64,000 nucleotides of DNA from contig NZ_SLZL01000006.1 of the NCBI RefSeq assembly GCF_004342605.1, forward strand, positions 207,747 through 271,746, read 5' to 3'. A program made the translations under genes and the position numbers. The stretch is from Caulobacter sp. BK020 (GTDB lineage: Bacteria > Pseudomonadota > Alphaproteobacteria > Caulobacterales > Caulobacteraceae). The notes beneath the pieces were generated by a model. That model was not told the DNA's origin. It searched no databases and saw only the letters and a program-made list of their open reading frames with translations. Shown here one piece after another: positions 53,007 through 60,561 of the stretch (the stretch's first letter is position 1; each line of letters begins with the position of its first letter).

Positions 53007-54464
53007 GTGCGGATCGATCGGGACGGCCCTGTCATCGTCTGGCTGCGCAATGACCTGCGCCTGATCGACAACCCCGCCCTCGCCGCCGCGGCGGCCACGG
53101 GGCGGCCGGTGATCCCGCTCTACGTCCTCGACGAGACGCCCGGCGTGCGGGGGATGGGCGCCGCCTCGCTGTGGTGGCTGGACAAGTCGCTGGCCGCCCT
53201 CGCCGCTTCCCTGGAGGCGCTCGGCGCGCGGCTGATCCTGCGGCGCGGTTCGGCGCGCGCGGTTCTCGAGGCGATGATCGCCGAGGCTCGGCCCTCGGCC
53301 GTGGTCTGGAACCGGCTCTACGACGCCGCGGCGATCGACCGCGACAGCGCCCTCAAGGCCTGGCTGAGGGAGGAAGGCGTCGCCTGCGAAAGCTTCAACG
53401 CCGGCCTGCTGAGCGAGCCCTGGACGGTGAAGAACGGCGCCGGCCAGCCCTACAAGGTCTTCACCCCTTACTGGCGCGCCGCGCGGGAACAGCTTCATCA
53501 CGTCCACGTCGAGCCCGCCCCGAAGATCCTGCCTGCGCCGGAGTCCTGGCCGCTGACCGAAACTCTCGAAAGCTGGAACCTGCACCCGACCAAGCCCGAC
53601 TGGTCCAAGGGCTTCGACCTGTGGACGCCCAGCGAGGCCGGCGCGACCGCACGGCTGAATGACTTCCTGTCCGGCCCTGTCGAACGCTACGACCGTCAGC
53701 GCGACCTGCCCGGGGTCGAGGCCACCTCCCGCCTGTCGCCGCACCTGCATTTCGGCGAGATCGGTCCCCGCCAGGTCTGGGTCGCCGCCCGCAACGCTGT
53801 CGAGGCCGGCGACGCCCCGGCCGGCCCGGTCGAGACCTTCCTGTCCGAGATCGGCTGGCGAGAGTTCAATCATTCCATCCTGTTCCACAATCCGGACCTG
53901 CCGCAGGCGAACTTCCGGCCCGAGTTCGACGGCTTTCCCTGGAGCCGAGACGACGCCGCCTTCGACGCCTGGAGCCGCGGCGAGACCGGCTACCCGATCG
54001 TCGACGCCGGTCTGCGCGAGCTGTGGGCCACCGGCTTCATGCACAACCGCGTGCGGATGATCGTCGCCTCGTTCCTGGTCAAGCACCTGCTGATCGACTG
54101 GCGCGCGGGCGAGGCCTGGTTCTGGGACACGCTGGTCGACGCGGACCTGGCCAACAACGTCGGCAACTGGCAGTGGGTCGCCGGCAGCGGCGCGGACGCC
54201 GCACCCTATTTCCGGATCTTCAACCCCATCGCCCAGGGCCAGAAATTCGATCCGGCGGGGACCTATGTCCGCCGCTGGGTTCCCGAACTGGCCAGCCTGC
54301 CCGACGCCCTGATCCACGAGCCGTGGAAAGCCCCCGCGCAACTCGAACCCGCCACCAGGCGTCTCTATGGAGAACCGATCGTGGGGCATTCGGCGGCGCG
54401 CGAGCGCGCTCTGGAGGCTTATCGCGGCCTCAAGGGAAACCCGGTTTCTCGCGAGGCCGGATAG
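53007..54464 (+). CDS. phrB: Deoxyribodipyrimidine photolyase
   Basis: A 485-residue photolyase/cryptochrome protein from GTG 53007, supported by AGGAA nine bases upstream; TTG starts further upstream are alternatives. The N-terminal antenna domain begins PVIVWLRNDLRLIDNPAL. The FAD-binding domain includes TSRLSPHLHFGEIGPRQVW, GYPIVDAGLRELWATGFMHN and DADLANNVGNWQWVAGSG with conserved Trp and Asp residues. The enzyme uses blue light to split UV-induced cyclobutane dimers. It is followed 69 nt later by a cyclopropane-fatty-acid synthase gene, a pairing seen in singlet-oxygen (RpoE-ChrR) regulons. Confidence 0.93.
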   Translation: MRIDRDGPVIVWLRNDLRLIDNPALAAAAATGRPVIPLYVLDETPGVRGMGAASLWWLDKSLAALAASLEALGARLILRRGSARAVLEAMIAEARPSAVVWNRLYDAAAIDRDSALKAWLREEGVACESFNAGLLSEPWTVKNGAGQPYKVFTPYWRAAREQLHHVHVEPAPKILPAPESWPLTETLESWNLHPTKPDWSKGFDLWTPSEAGATARLNDFLSGPVERYDRQRDLPGVEATSRLSPHLHFGEIGPRQVWVAARNAVEAGDAPAGPVETFLSEIGWREFNHSILFHNPDLPQANFRPEFDGFPWSRDDAAFDAWSRGETGYPIVDAGLRELWATGFMHNRVRMIVASFLVKHLLIDWRAGEAWFWDTLVDADLANNVGNWQWVAGSGADAAPYFRIFNPIAQGQKFDPAGTYVRRWVPELASLPDALIHEPWKAPAQLEPATRRLYGEPIVGHSAARERALEAYRGLKGNPVSREAG

Positions 54465-54533
54465 CGCGCCCCATTTACAGGTCGGTTCCGAGAGTTCTTA
54501 ACTTCGTCAATCAAGTTAGGGATGGGAGCGTCG

Positions 54534-55769
54534 ATGACCGATATCCTGCCTGCGACCTGGCCGGCCACGGCCCGCGACCCCGAACTGCGCCGCGCCCCGG
54601 CCGCCTTCCGCACCGCCCTCCGCGTCGCCGTCGAGAACTGGGCGGCGGGCGACCTGACCTTCGTCCTGCCGTCGGGCAAGCCACTGCGCATCGTCGGCAA
54701 GGCCCCGGGCCCGGACGCGGTGATCCGCATCCACGACTACCGGTTCATCCGCCGGGCCCTGGCGGCCGGCGACATCGGCTTCGCCGAAGGCTACATGGCC
54801 GGCGATTGGGACACGCCCGACCTGTCGGCGGTGCTAGAGGCCTTCTCGCTGAACTTCGACCGGTTGACGGCCCTGGTCCGCGGCAATCCGGTGATGCAGG
54901 CGGTCAACAAGCTCTACCACCTTTTTCATCGCAACGACCGCCAGGGCTCGAAGAAGAACATCCACGCCCACTACGACCTGGGCAACGCCTTCTATTCCCG
55001 CTGGCTGGACCCCAGCATGACCTATTCCTCGGCCCTGTACGAAGCCCCGGACCAGCCGCTGGACCAGGCCCAGCGCGCCAAGTACGCGGCCCTGGCGCGG
55101 TCGATCGATCTCAAGCCCGGCCAGCACGTGCTGGAGATAGGCTGCGGCTGGGGCGGCTTCGCCGAGTTCGCGGCCCGGGAGGTCGGCGCCCAGGTCACCG
55201 GCGTGACCATTTCCCAGGCCCAGCACGACTTCGCCAGGAAGCGCTTGTTCGACCAGGGCCTGGCCGAGAAGGCCCAGATCCGGCTGATCGACTACCGCGA
55301 CGTTCAGGGCCAGTTCGACAGCGTCGCCTCGATCGAGATGTTCGAGGCGGTCGGCGAGGAGTACTGGCCCACCTATTTCGGCAAGATCCGCGAGGTGCTG
55401 TCGCCCGGCGGCCGGGCCGGCCTACAGATCATCACCATCCGCGACGAATTGTTCGCCCGCTACCGAACCCATACCGACTTCATCCAGCGCTACGTGTTCC
55501 CGGGCGGCATGCTGCCCAGCGAGGCGCGGCTGAAGCAGGAGACCGCCGCCGCGGGCCTGGCCTGGACCGAGGTCAACCGCTTCGGCCAGAACTACGCCGA
55601 CACCCTGGCCGAATGGGCCGCGCGCTTCGAGGCGGCCTGGGACGACATCAAGGGCCTGGGCTTCGACGAGCGGTTCCGCCGGCTGTGGCGGTTCTATCTC
55701 AGCTATTGCGAGGCCGGCTTCCGCACCGAACGCACCAATGTGATCCAGCTGGGCCTTTCCCGCGCCTGA
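54534..55769 (+). CDS. cfa: Cyclopropane-fatty-acyl-phospholipid synthase
   Basis: A 411-residue SAM-dependent enzyme from ATG 54534 (GGGAG five bases upstream; an ATG 12 nt earlier lacks a site). Motif I is VLEIGCGWGGFAEFAA, and other family segments are HAHYDLGNAFYSRWLDPSM, SIEMFEAVGEEYWPTYF and FIQRYVFPGGMLPS. It methylenates unsaturated phospholipid acyl chains, protecting membranes. Co-directional with photolyase; likely one transcript responding to light or oxidative stress. Confidence 0.92.
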   Translation: MTDILPATWPATARDPELRRAPAAFRTALRVAVENWAAGDLTFVLPSGKPLRIVGKAPGPDAVIRIHDYRFIRRALAAGDIGFAEGYMAGDWDTPDLSAVLEAFSLNFDRLTALVRGNPVMQAVNKLYHLFHRNDRQGSKKNIHAHYDLGNAFYSRWLDPSMTYSSALYEAPDQPLDQAQRAKYAALARSIDLKPGQHVLEIGCGWGGFAEFAAREVGAQVTGVTISQAQHDFARKRLFDQGLAEKAQIRLIDYRDVQGQFDSVASIEMFEAVGEEYWPTYFGKIREVLSPGGRAGLQIITIRDELFARYRTHTDFIQRYVFPGGMLPSEARLKQETAAAGLAWTEVNRFGQNYADTLAEWAARFEAAWDDIKGLGFDERFRRLWRFYLSYCEAGFRTERTNVIQLGLSRA

Positions 55770-55857
55770 AAGAGGGGCCCAGACCTGGCGAAGGCCGGCG
55801 TCCATCCCGACCTCTGATCTGTATCAACAGCGCGAGCGCGCGTGCGAGGTCGGCGCG

Positions 55858-56139
55858 ATGAACCTCTACACCCTGGTCCTGGATTTCCACGGCGGCACCT
55901 ACATCACCCAGTTCGACGCCGAGACGGCGACCGACGCGGTCGCCGCCTGGTGCAAGGAGCTGGAGGACGAGCAACTGCTGGGCGACGCCTCGTTCCCGGT
56001 CGCCGAGGGCATCATGGTCGACGCCATCGAGAACCACTTGGTCGAGGTGGAAGGCCTGCACGGGGCCTGGTGCGCCGCCGCGTCGGTCAACGGCTCGCTG
56101 GCGCTGCTGAACGTAATCATCACCCAGCGGGTCGATTGA
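55858..56139 (+). CDS. Conserved hypothetical protein
   Basis: A 93-residue protein (MNLYTLVLDFHGGTYITQFD at the N-terminus). It has a plausible alpha/beta pattern: strand, helix TATDAVAAWCKELEDEQLL, then ALLNVIITQRVD. Two Trp-Cys pairs (AAWCKE, GAWCAA) are notable. No known family. It lies 88 nt after cfa and may be the last gene of that unit. Confidence 0.7.
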   Translation: MNLYTLVLDFHGGTYITQFDAETATDAVAAWCKELEDEQLLGDASFPVAEGIMVDAIENHLVEVEGLHGAWCAAASVNGSLALLNVIITQRVD

Positions 56140-56242
56140 CCTGCGCTGAAACCATTCAGGCCGCCTTCAGGAAATCTGGCCTTGCCTGAGGACCCCGCGT
56201 CACGATCTACCCTACCACCTCCCGACCGGCCGGACTGAAGAG

Positions 56243-57241
56243 ATGACCGTAAAGACCAGCGTCCTCGACGCTATCGGCGACACGCCGCTGATCCGCCTCA
56301 ACCGCGCCAGCGAGGCGACCGGCTGCGAGATTCTCGGCAAGGCCGAGTTCATGAACCCCGGCCAGTCGGTCAAGGACCGCGCGGCCCTGGGGATCATCCG
56401 CGACGCCGAGGCCCGGGGCCTGCTGCGGCCCGGCGGCCGGATCGTCGAGGGCACGGCCGGCAACACCGGCATCGGCCTGGCCATGGTCGCCTCGGCCCTG
56501 GGCTACAAGACCACCATCGTCATCCCGCGCACCCAGAGCCAGGAGAAGAAGGACGCCATCCGCCTGCTCGGCGCCGAACTGGTCGAGGTGGACGCCGTCC
56601 CCTACTCCAACCCCGACAACTATGTCCGCTATTCCGGCCGCCTGGCCGAGGACCTGGCCCGCACCGAGCCGAACGGGGCGATCTGGGCCAACCAGTTCGA
56701 CAATGTCGCCAACCGCCAGGCCCATTTCGAGACCACCGGACCGGAGATCTTCGAGCAGACCGACGGCAAGGTGGACGGCTTCATCTGCGCCATCGGCTCG
56801 GGCGGCACCCTGGCCGGCGTCTCCGCCGCCCTGAGGGCCCGCAAGCCCTCGGTGAAGATCGGCTTGGCCGACCCGCACGGCGCTTCGCTGTACAGCTGGT
56901 ACGCCGACGGCGAGCTGAAGTCGGAAGGAACCTCGATCAGCGAGGGCATCGGCCAGGGCCGGATCACCGCCAACCTGGAAGGCCTTTCGGTCGACCATCC
57001 GTTCCGGATCAGCGACGAGGAGATGCTGGAGCAGGTCTTCGACCTGGTGCAGCACGAGGGCCTGTGCCTGGGCGGCTCGACCGGGATCAATATCGCGGGC
57101 GCCGTGCGCATGGCCAAGGCCATGGGGCCAGGCCACACCATCGTGACCATCCTGTGCGACCACGGCTCGCGCTACCAGAGCAAGCTGTTCAACCCTGCAT
57201 TCCTGGCCGAGAAGGGCTTGCCGACCCCGCCTTGGATGTAG
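56243..57241 (+). CDS. cysK: Cysteine synthase A
   Basis: A 332-residue PLP enzyme of the O-acetylserine sulfhydrylase family. The PLP Lys is Lys44 in NPGQSVKDRAA, the phosphate-binding loop is GSGGTLAGV, and the substrate loop is EGTAGNTGIGLA. It converts O-acetylserine and sulfide to cysteine. The EGTAGNTG variant and the C-terminal CDHGSRYQSKLFNP are typical of the alphaproteobacterial form. The sulfurtransferase gene sseA lies 0.8 kb downstream, keeping sulfur genes close. Confidence 0.92.
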   Translation: MTVKTSVLDAIGDTPLIRLNRASEATGCEILGKAEFMNPGQSVKDRAALGIIRDAEARGLLRPGGRIVEGTAGNTGIGLAMVASALGYKTTIVIPRTQSQEKKDAIRLLGAELVEVDAVPYSNPDNYVRYSGRLAEDLARTEPNGAIWANQFDNVANRQAHFETTGPEIFEQTDGKVDGFICAIGSGGTLAGVSAALRARKPSVKIGLADPHGASLYSWYADGELKSEGTSISEGIGQGRITANLEGLSVDHPFRISDEEMLEQVFDLVQHEGLCLGGSTGINIAGAVRMAKAMGPGHTIVTILCDHGSRYQSKLFNPAFLAEKGLPTPPWM

Positions 57242-57323
57242 GGCGCCGCCCTCGACTGACCAAAAAGTTGCAGAACTCAACCGTCCAGTGCAGGATCACG
57301 CCAAGTCGCACCGGGAGGGCCTG

Positions 57324-57896
57324 ATGGCTTGGAAGGGTATTGTCGGCAAGAGCTTTTCACCAGAGTCGTTCGAGACTTACTGCGAGGCTTTGACCTGGTC
57401 GGCGTGGCGGCCGAAGTTCATCGCCCTGCACAACACCGGCGTGCCCTCGCTGGCCCAGCGGCCGCAGGGCTTCACCCAGACCCACATCGCCAATCTCGAG
57501 GCCTACTACCGCGACAATCAGAAATGGAGCGCGGGACCGCACCTGTTCGTCGACGACCGGCAGATCTGGGTCTTCACGCCGCTGACGGTGTCGGGCGTCC
57601 ACTCGCCCAGCTGGAACAGCATCGCCCTGGGCGTCGAGATGCTGGGCGACTACGACAAGGACCCGTTCGACGCCGGCCGCGGGGCGGCGGTGCGCGACAA
57701 CGCCGTGGCGGCCATGGCCACCCTCTCGGCCGTGCTGGGCCTGGATCCCACGACCATGAAGCTGCACCGCGAGGATCCGGCCACCACCCACGCCTGTCCG
57801 GGCAAGAACGTCAAGAAGCTGGACGTCATCCAGCGCGTGCAAGAGAAGATGGTCCAGGAGGCCAAGGAGCACTCGCTGCACGAGGCGCATCCCTAG
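57324..57896 (+). CDS. N-acetylmuramoyl-L-alanine amidase (amidase_2/PGRP fold)
   Basis: A 190-residue protein from ATG 57324, with GGGAGGG four bases upstream. Zinc ligands of the amidase_2 fold: His36 in IALHNTGVPS, then the His of MKLHRED and the Cys of THACPGKNV. It would cleave the amide between N-acetylmuramic acid and the stem peptide. No signal peptide is visible, so it may be cytoplasmic (recycling, AmpD-like) or a phage-endolysin-like domestication. Confidence 0.82.
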   Translation: MAWKGIVGKSFSPESFETYCEALTWSAWRPKFIALHNTGVPSLAQRPQGFTQTHIANLEAYYRDNQKWSAGPHLFVDDRQIWVFTPLTVSGVHSPSWNSIALGVEMLGDYDKDPFDAGRGAAVRDNAVAAMATLSAVLGLDPTTMKLHREDPATTHACPGKNVKKLDVIQRVQEKMVQEAKEHSLHEAHP

Positions 57897-58019
57897 CCTT
57901 CCCCGCGGATAGGCGGATCAAGGGCGGAAAGGCGGGCTGAACCGCTTGCCCCGCAAGGCCGATCGCGTGATCTTGCGCGCCTTCTCGAAGGGGCGAGTCA
58001 GACCCCGAAAGGCCTTGCG

Positions 58020-58874
58020 ATGACCCATGCCGATCCGCTCGTCTCGACCGCCTGGCTGGCCGAGCACCTCGACGCGCCCGACGTCCGCGTGGTCGATGGG
58101 TCCTGGCACATGCCGGCCGCCCAGCGCGACCCGAAGGCCGAGTACGAGCGTGCCCACATCCCGGGGGCGGTGTTCTTCGACATCGACGACATCGCCGACG
58201 AGACCTCCGATCTGCCGCACATGCTGCCCTCGCCGATCAAGTTCGCCTCGCGCGTCAAGAAGCTGGGCCTGGGCGACGGCTCGCGGATCGTGGTCTACGA
58301 CACCAGCGGCATCCTGCCCGCCGCCCGGGTCTGGTGGGAATTCCGCGCCATGGGCCACGAGGACGTGGTGGTGCTGGACGGCGGCCTGCCCAAGTGGATC
58401 GCCGAGGGCCGCCCGGTCGACGACCTGGCCGTCGTCCCGCAGGAACGCCACTTCACGCCCCGCTACCAGGCCGACATCGTCCGCTCGCTGGACCAGATGA
58501 AGCGCAACCTGGAAACCGGCCGCGAGCAGGTGATCGACGCCCGCGCCGCCGGCCGGTTCGAGGGGCGCGACCCCGAGCCCCGCGCCGGCCTGCGCGGCGG
58601 CCACATCCCCGGCTCGCGCAACGTGCCGCTGTCGGCCCTGCTGGCCGCCGACGGAACCCTGCTGCCGGCCGACCGGCTGGCCGCGGTGTTCGAGACCGCC
58701 GGGGTCGATATCGACCGGCCGATCGCCACCACCTGCGGCTCGGGGATCACCGCCGCCGTGGTGGCCCTAGCCCTGGCCCGGCTCGGCAGGCCCCGGGCGG
58801 CGGTCTATGACGGCTCCTGGACGGAATGGGGCGGTCGCGACGACGTCCCGGTGGCGACGGGCGCGGCGGTCTAG
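58020..58874 (+). CDS. sseA: 3-mercaptopyruvate sulfurtransferase
   Basis: A 284-residue tandem rhodanese. The N-terminal domain is inactive (VVDGSWHMPAAQRDPKAEY; no Cys at the loop), while the C-terminal domain carries active Cys239 in TTCGSGITA, the loop type of mercaptopyruvate rather than thiosulfate sulfurtransferases. It moves sulfur from 3-mercaptopyruvate to thiol acceptors or cyanide. Neighbouring cysK fits cysteine metabolism. Confidence 0.92.
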   Translation: MTHADPLVSTAWLAEHLDAPDVRVVDGSWHMPAAQRDPKAEYERAHIPGAVFFDIDDIADETSDLPHMLPSPIKFASRVKKLGLGDGSRIVVYDTSGILPAARVWWEFRAMGHEDVVVLDGGLPKWIAEGRPVDDLAVVPQERHFTPRYQADIVRSLDQMKRNLETGREQVIDARAAGRFEGRDPEPRAGLRGGHIPGSRNVPLSALLAADGTLLPADRLAAVFETAGVDIDRPIATTCGSGITAAVVALALARLGRPRAAVYDGSWTEWGGRDDVPVATGAAV

Positions 58875-58898
58875 TCGAGCGGCGGGAGAAGACTGTAG

Positions 58899-59570
58899 TC
58901 ACGCCGATTCCCACAGCCGCAGCTCGCGCCCCGCCACGCCCTCCGCCTCGACCGGTCGTTCACGCAGCCAAGGCGCCTGGGCGAAGGCCCGATTGCTGGT
59001 CGAGACCGAGGCCACCACGATCCGCCGGCGCCGCGCCTCGGTCTCCAGCCGCGCCAGCACGGGCGGCAGGAGGCGCGGCAGCACGGCGTTCATCATGCAA
59101 TAGACGTCGGCGGCCGGCCACGGCGCCGTCAGCAGGTCGCCGGCCGCGAAGGTCACGCGGGCCAGACCCAGGGCCCGCGCGGCGCGCGCCGCCTCCTCCA
59201 CCCGCTCGGGCACCAGTTCCAGCCCGTGGGCGACCAGGTCATGGCGCAGGCCGCCATACAGCCCGAACCGCCCGTAGCCGCTGCCCAGGTCCAGCAGCCT
59301 GAGGCCGGGACGCGCCCTGATCTCGGGCTCCAGGGCGCGGTAGAAGGCCCGCACCACGTCGTAGGCCAGGTCGCCCTGGTCGAAGCGCTGCACGCCGTGC
59401 CGGTCCAGCAGCCGCAGGGTGTCGAGTCGGGCCTCGACCGCCGTGATGCGCAGGCCCAGGGCCGCGTCGAGCTGGGCGTCGACGATCGACGCATCGTCGC
59501 GATCCACGGCCTGGATCAGCCGCCGCGCGGCCTCCGGATCGACATTCAGCTCGCCTTCGATCAGGCCCAT
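58899..59570 (-). CDS. Class I SAM-dependent methyltransferase
   Basis: A 223-residue protein. The SAM-binding motif I is LRLLDLGSGYGRFGLYGGL, with AHGLELVPERV (acidic ribose-binding residue) and FAAGDLLTAPWP following. The N-terminal ~60 residues are helical and specific to this protein. It stands divergently upstream of the DUF1843 peptide/radical SAM cluster, so it could share regulation with it or modify the same peptides, but this is unproven; sequence alone does not tell the substrate. Confidence 0.8.
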   Translation of the reverse strand: MGLIEGELNVDPEAARRLIQAVDRDDASIVDAQLDAALGLRITAVEARLDTLRLLDRHGVQRFDQGDLAYDVVRAFYRALEPEIRARPGLRLLDLGSGYGRFGLYGGLRHDLVAHGLELVPERVEEAARAARALGLARVTFAAGDLLTAPWPAADVYCMMNAVLPRLLPPVLARLETEARRRRIVVASVSTSNRAFAQAPWLRERPVEAEGVAGRELRLWESA

Positions 59571-59855
59571 GAACAGCTCCTGCCCGCCGGATACAATCGC
59601 TATGCTATCATAAAACCAACATACATCCTTCAGTTGACAACACGGTCCATTTCCCCGAACCTCGTAAGCAGGAGGAAGGATCGCGATCTTTCTCCGCCGC
59701 CACGGCGTGATCGGCCGCGGCGCTATCGACAGTGCCCGCCTATCGCCTCAATCCGCCGCCGAACGCTTTCCGGACGGGATCGCAGCCTCGACGCCTGGCG
59801 CCGGGCCGACGACGCCTGCCGCCCGCGCTCGGCCCGTCCCAGCCCGGAGCCTCCC
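59571..59855. promoter_or_regulatory. Divergent control region of methyltransferase and peptide cluster
   Basis: A 285-nt stretch with an AT-rich patch at 59595-59640 (TATGCTATCATAAAACC), a TTGACA at 59635-59640 suitable as a -35 for the plus-strand peptide genes, and AGGAGGAAGG near 59671 without a start codon at the right distance. The second half (59700-59850) is GC-rich and lacks features. The first peptide start is preceded by GGAG. Confidence 0.45.
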
Positions 59856-60026
59856 ATGACCCCCATCCCGCTCTACGGACAAGCCATCACCGACGCCATC
59901 GCCAGCGGCGACCTGGACCAACTGCGCAAGCTGCAAGCCCTGGCCGAGTCCCATCTGGAAGAGCACGGCGACGTCGGCGCCCTGCTGACCCAGCTCAAGG
60001 TCGAGATCGCCAAGCTGAAGCGCTGA
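59856..60026 (+). CDS. DUF1843-type peptide 1
   Basis: A 56-residue peptide: MTPIPLYGQAITDAIASGDL, then a helical, charged middle with ESHLEEHGDVGALL and the end LKVEIAKLKR. It is the first of three tandem paralogs. The pattern YGxAxTDAIASGDL ... LKVEIAKL fits the DUF1843 domain as I remember it. No signal peptide or Cys. GGAG lies six bases before the ATG. Its setting beside a radical SAM/SPASM enzyme suggests a precursor for post-translational modification; the modified residue is unknown. Confidence 0.8.
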   Translation: MTPIPLYGQAITDAIASGDLDQLRKLQALAESHLEEHGDVGALLTQLKVEIAKLKR

Positions 60027-60091
60027 CGCCAACCGAACACGCCCCCCTAAAACACGCCCAAGGACAGATCCAGGGCGACGGAGGAGACACC

Positions 60092-60268
60092 ATGAGCATC
60101 AAACCCTACGGCGTGGCCGTGACCGACGCGATCGCCTCGGGCGAACTGGCCCGCCTGAAGGAAGCCGAGGCCGCCGCCGAGGCCCACCTGCAGGAATACG
60201 GCGACATCCCCGCCCTGCTGGCGGTGCTGAAGGTCGAGATCGCCAAGCTCGAGAAAAGCCGCGGCTGA
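60092..60268 (+). CDS. DUF1843-type peptide 2
   Basis: A 58-residue paralog: MSIKPYGVAVTDAIASGELA, then AEAHLQEYGDIPALLAVLKV, then EIAKLEKSRG. It starts 65 nt after peptide 1 and has a strong GGAGGAGA site. It differs from copies 1 and 3 mainly at the N-terminus (KPYGV) and in SGEL for SGDL/KGDL. The identical C-terminal LKVEIAKL indicates the whole peptide, not only a leader, is under constraint. Confidence 0.8.
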   Translation: MSIKPYGVAVTDAIASGELARLKEAEAAAEAHLQEYGDIPALLAVLKVEIAKLEKSRG

Positions 60269-60307
60269 CGCCGCCCCCTCAACCCCTTCCCATCGGAGGT
60301 CAAGACC

Positions 60308-60484
60308 ATGGCCATCGTCATTCTGTACGGACAAGCCATCACCGACGGCATCGCCAAGGGCGATCTGGCCGAACTGCAGCGCCTGCACGACCAGGCCGAG
60401 GCCCATCTGCGGGAATATGGCGACATCCCCGCCCTCCTGGCCCTGCTCAAGGTCGAGATCGCCAAGCTGGAACGCGGCCGCTGA
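60308..60484 (+). CDS. DUF1843-type peptide 3
   Basis: A 58-residue paralog: MAIVILYGQAITDGIAKGDL, AEAHLREYGDIPALLALLKV, EIAKLERGR. GGAGG precedes the ATG, and the radical SAM gene starts 77 nt after the stop. Conserved positions across the three copies are YG, the T-D, the acidic G-(D/E)-L, AExHLxE-GD-ALL and LKVEIAKL. The three probably form helical hairpins that the downstream enzyme recognises. Confidence 0.8.
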   Translation: MAIVILYGQAITDGIAKGDLAELQRLHDQAEAHLREYGDIPALLALLKVEIAKLERGR

Positions 60485-60561
60485 GGCCTGCCCCTCCCTC
60501 CTCCCCGGGACGCGCCGACCGCGCGTCCCGGTCTTCTTCCGCCCGCCCGAGGACCGACACG

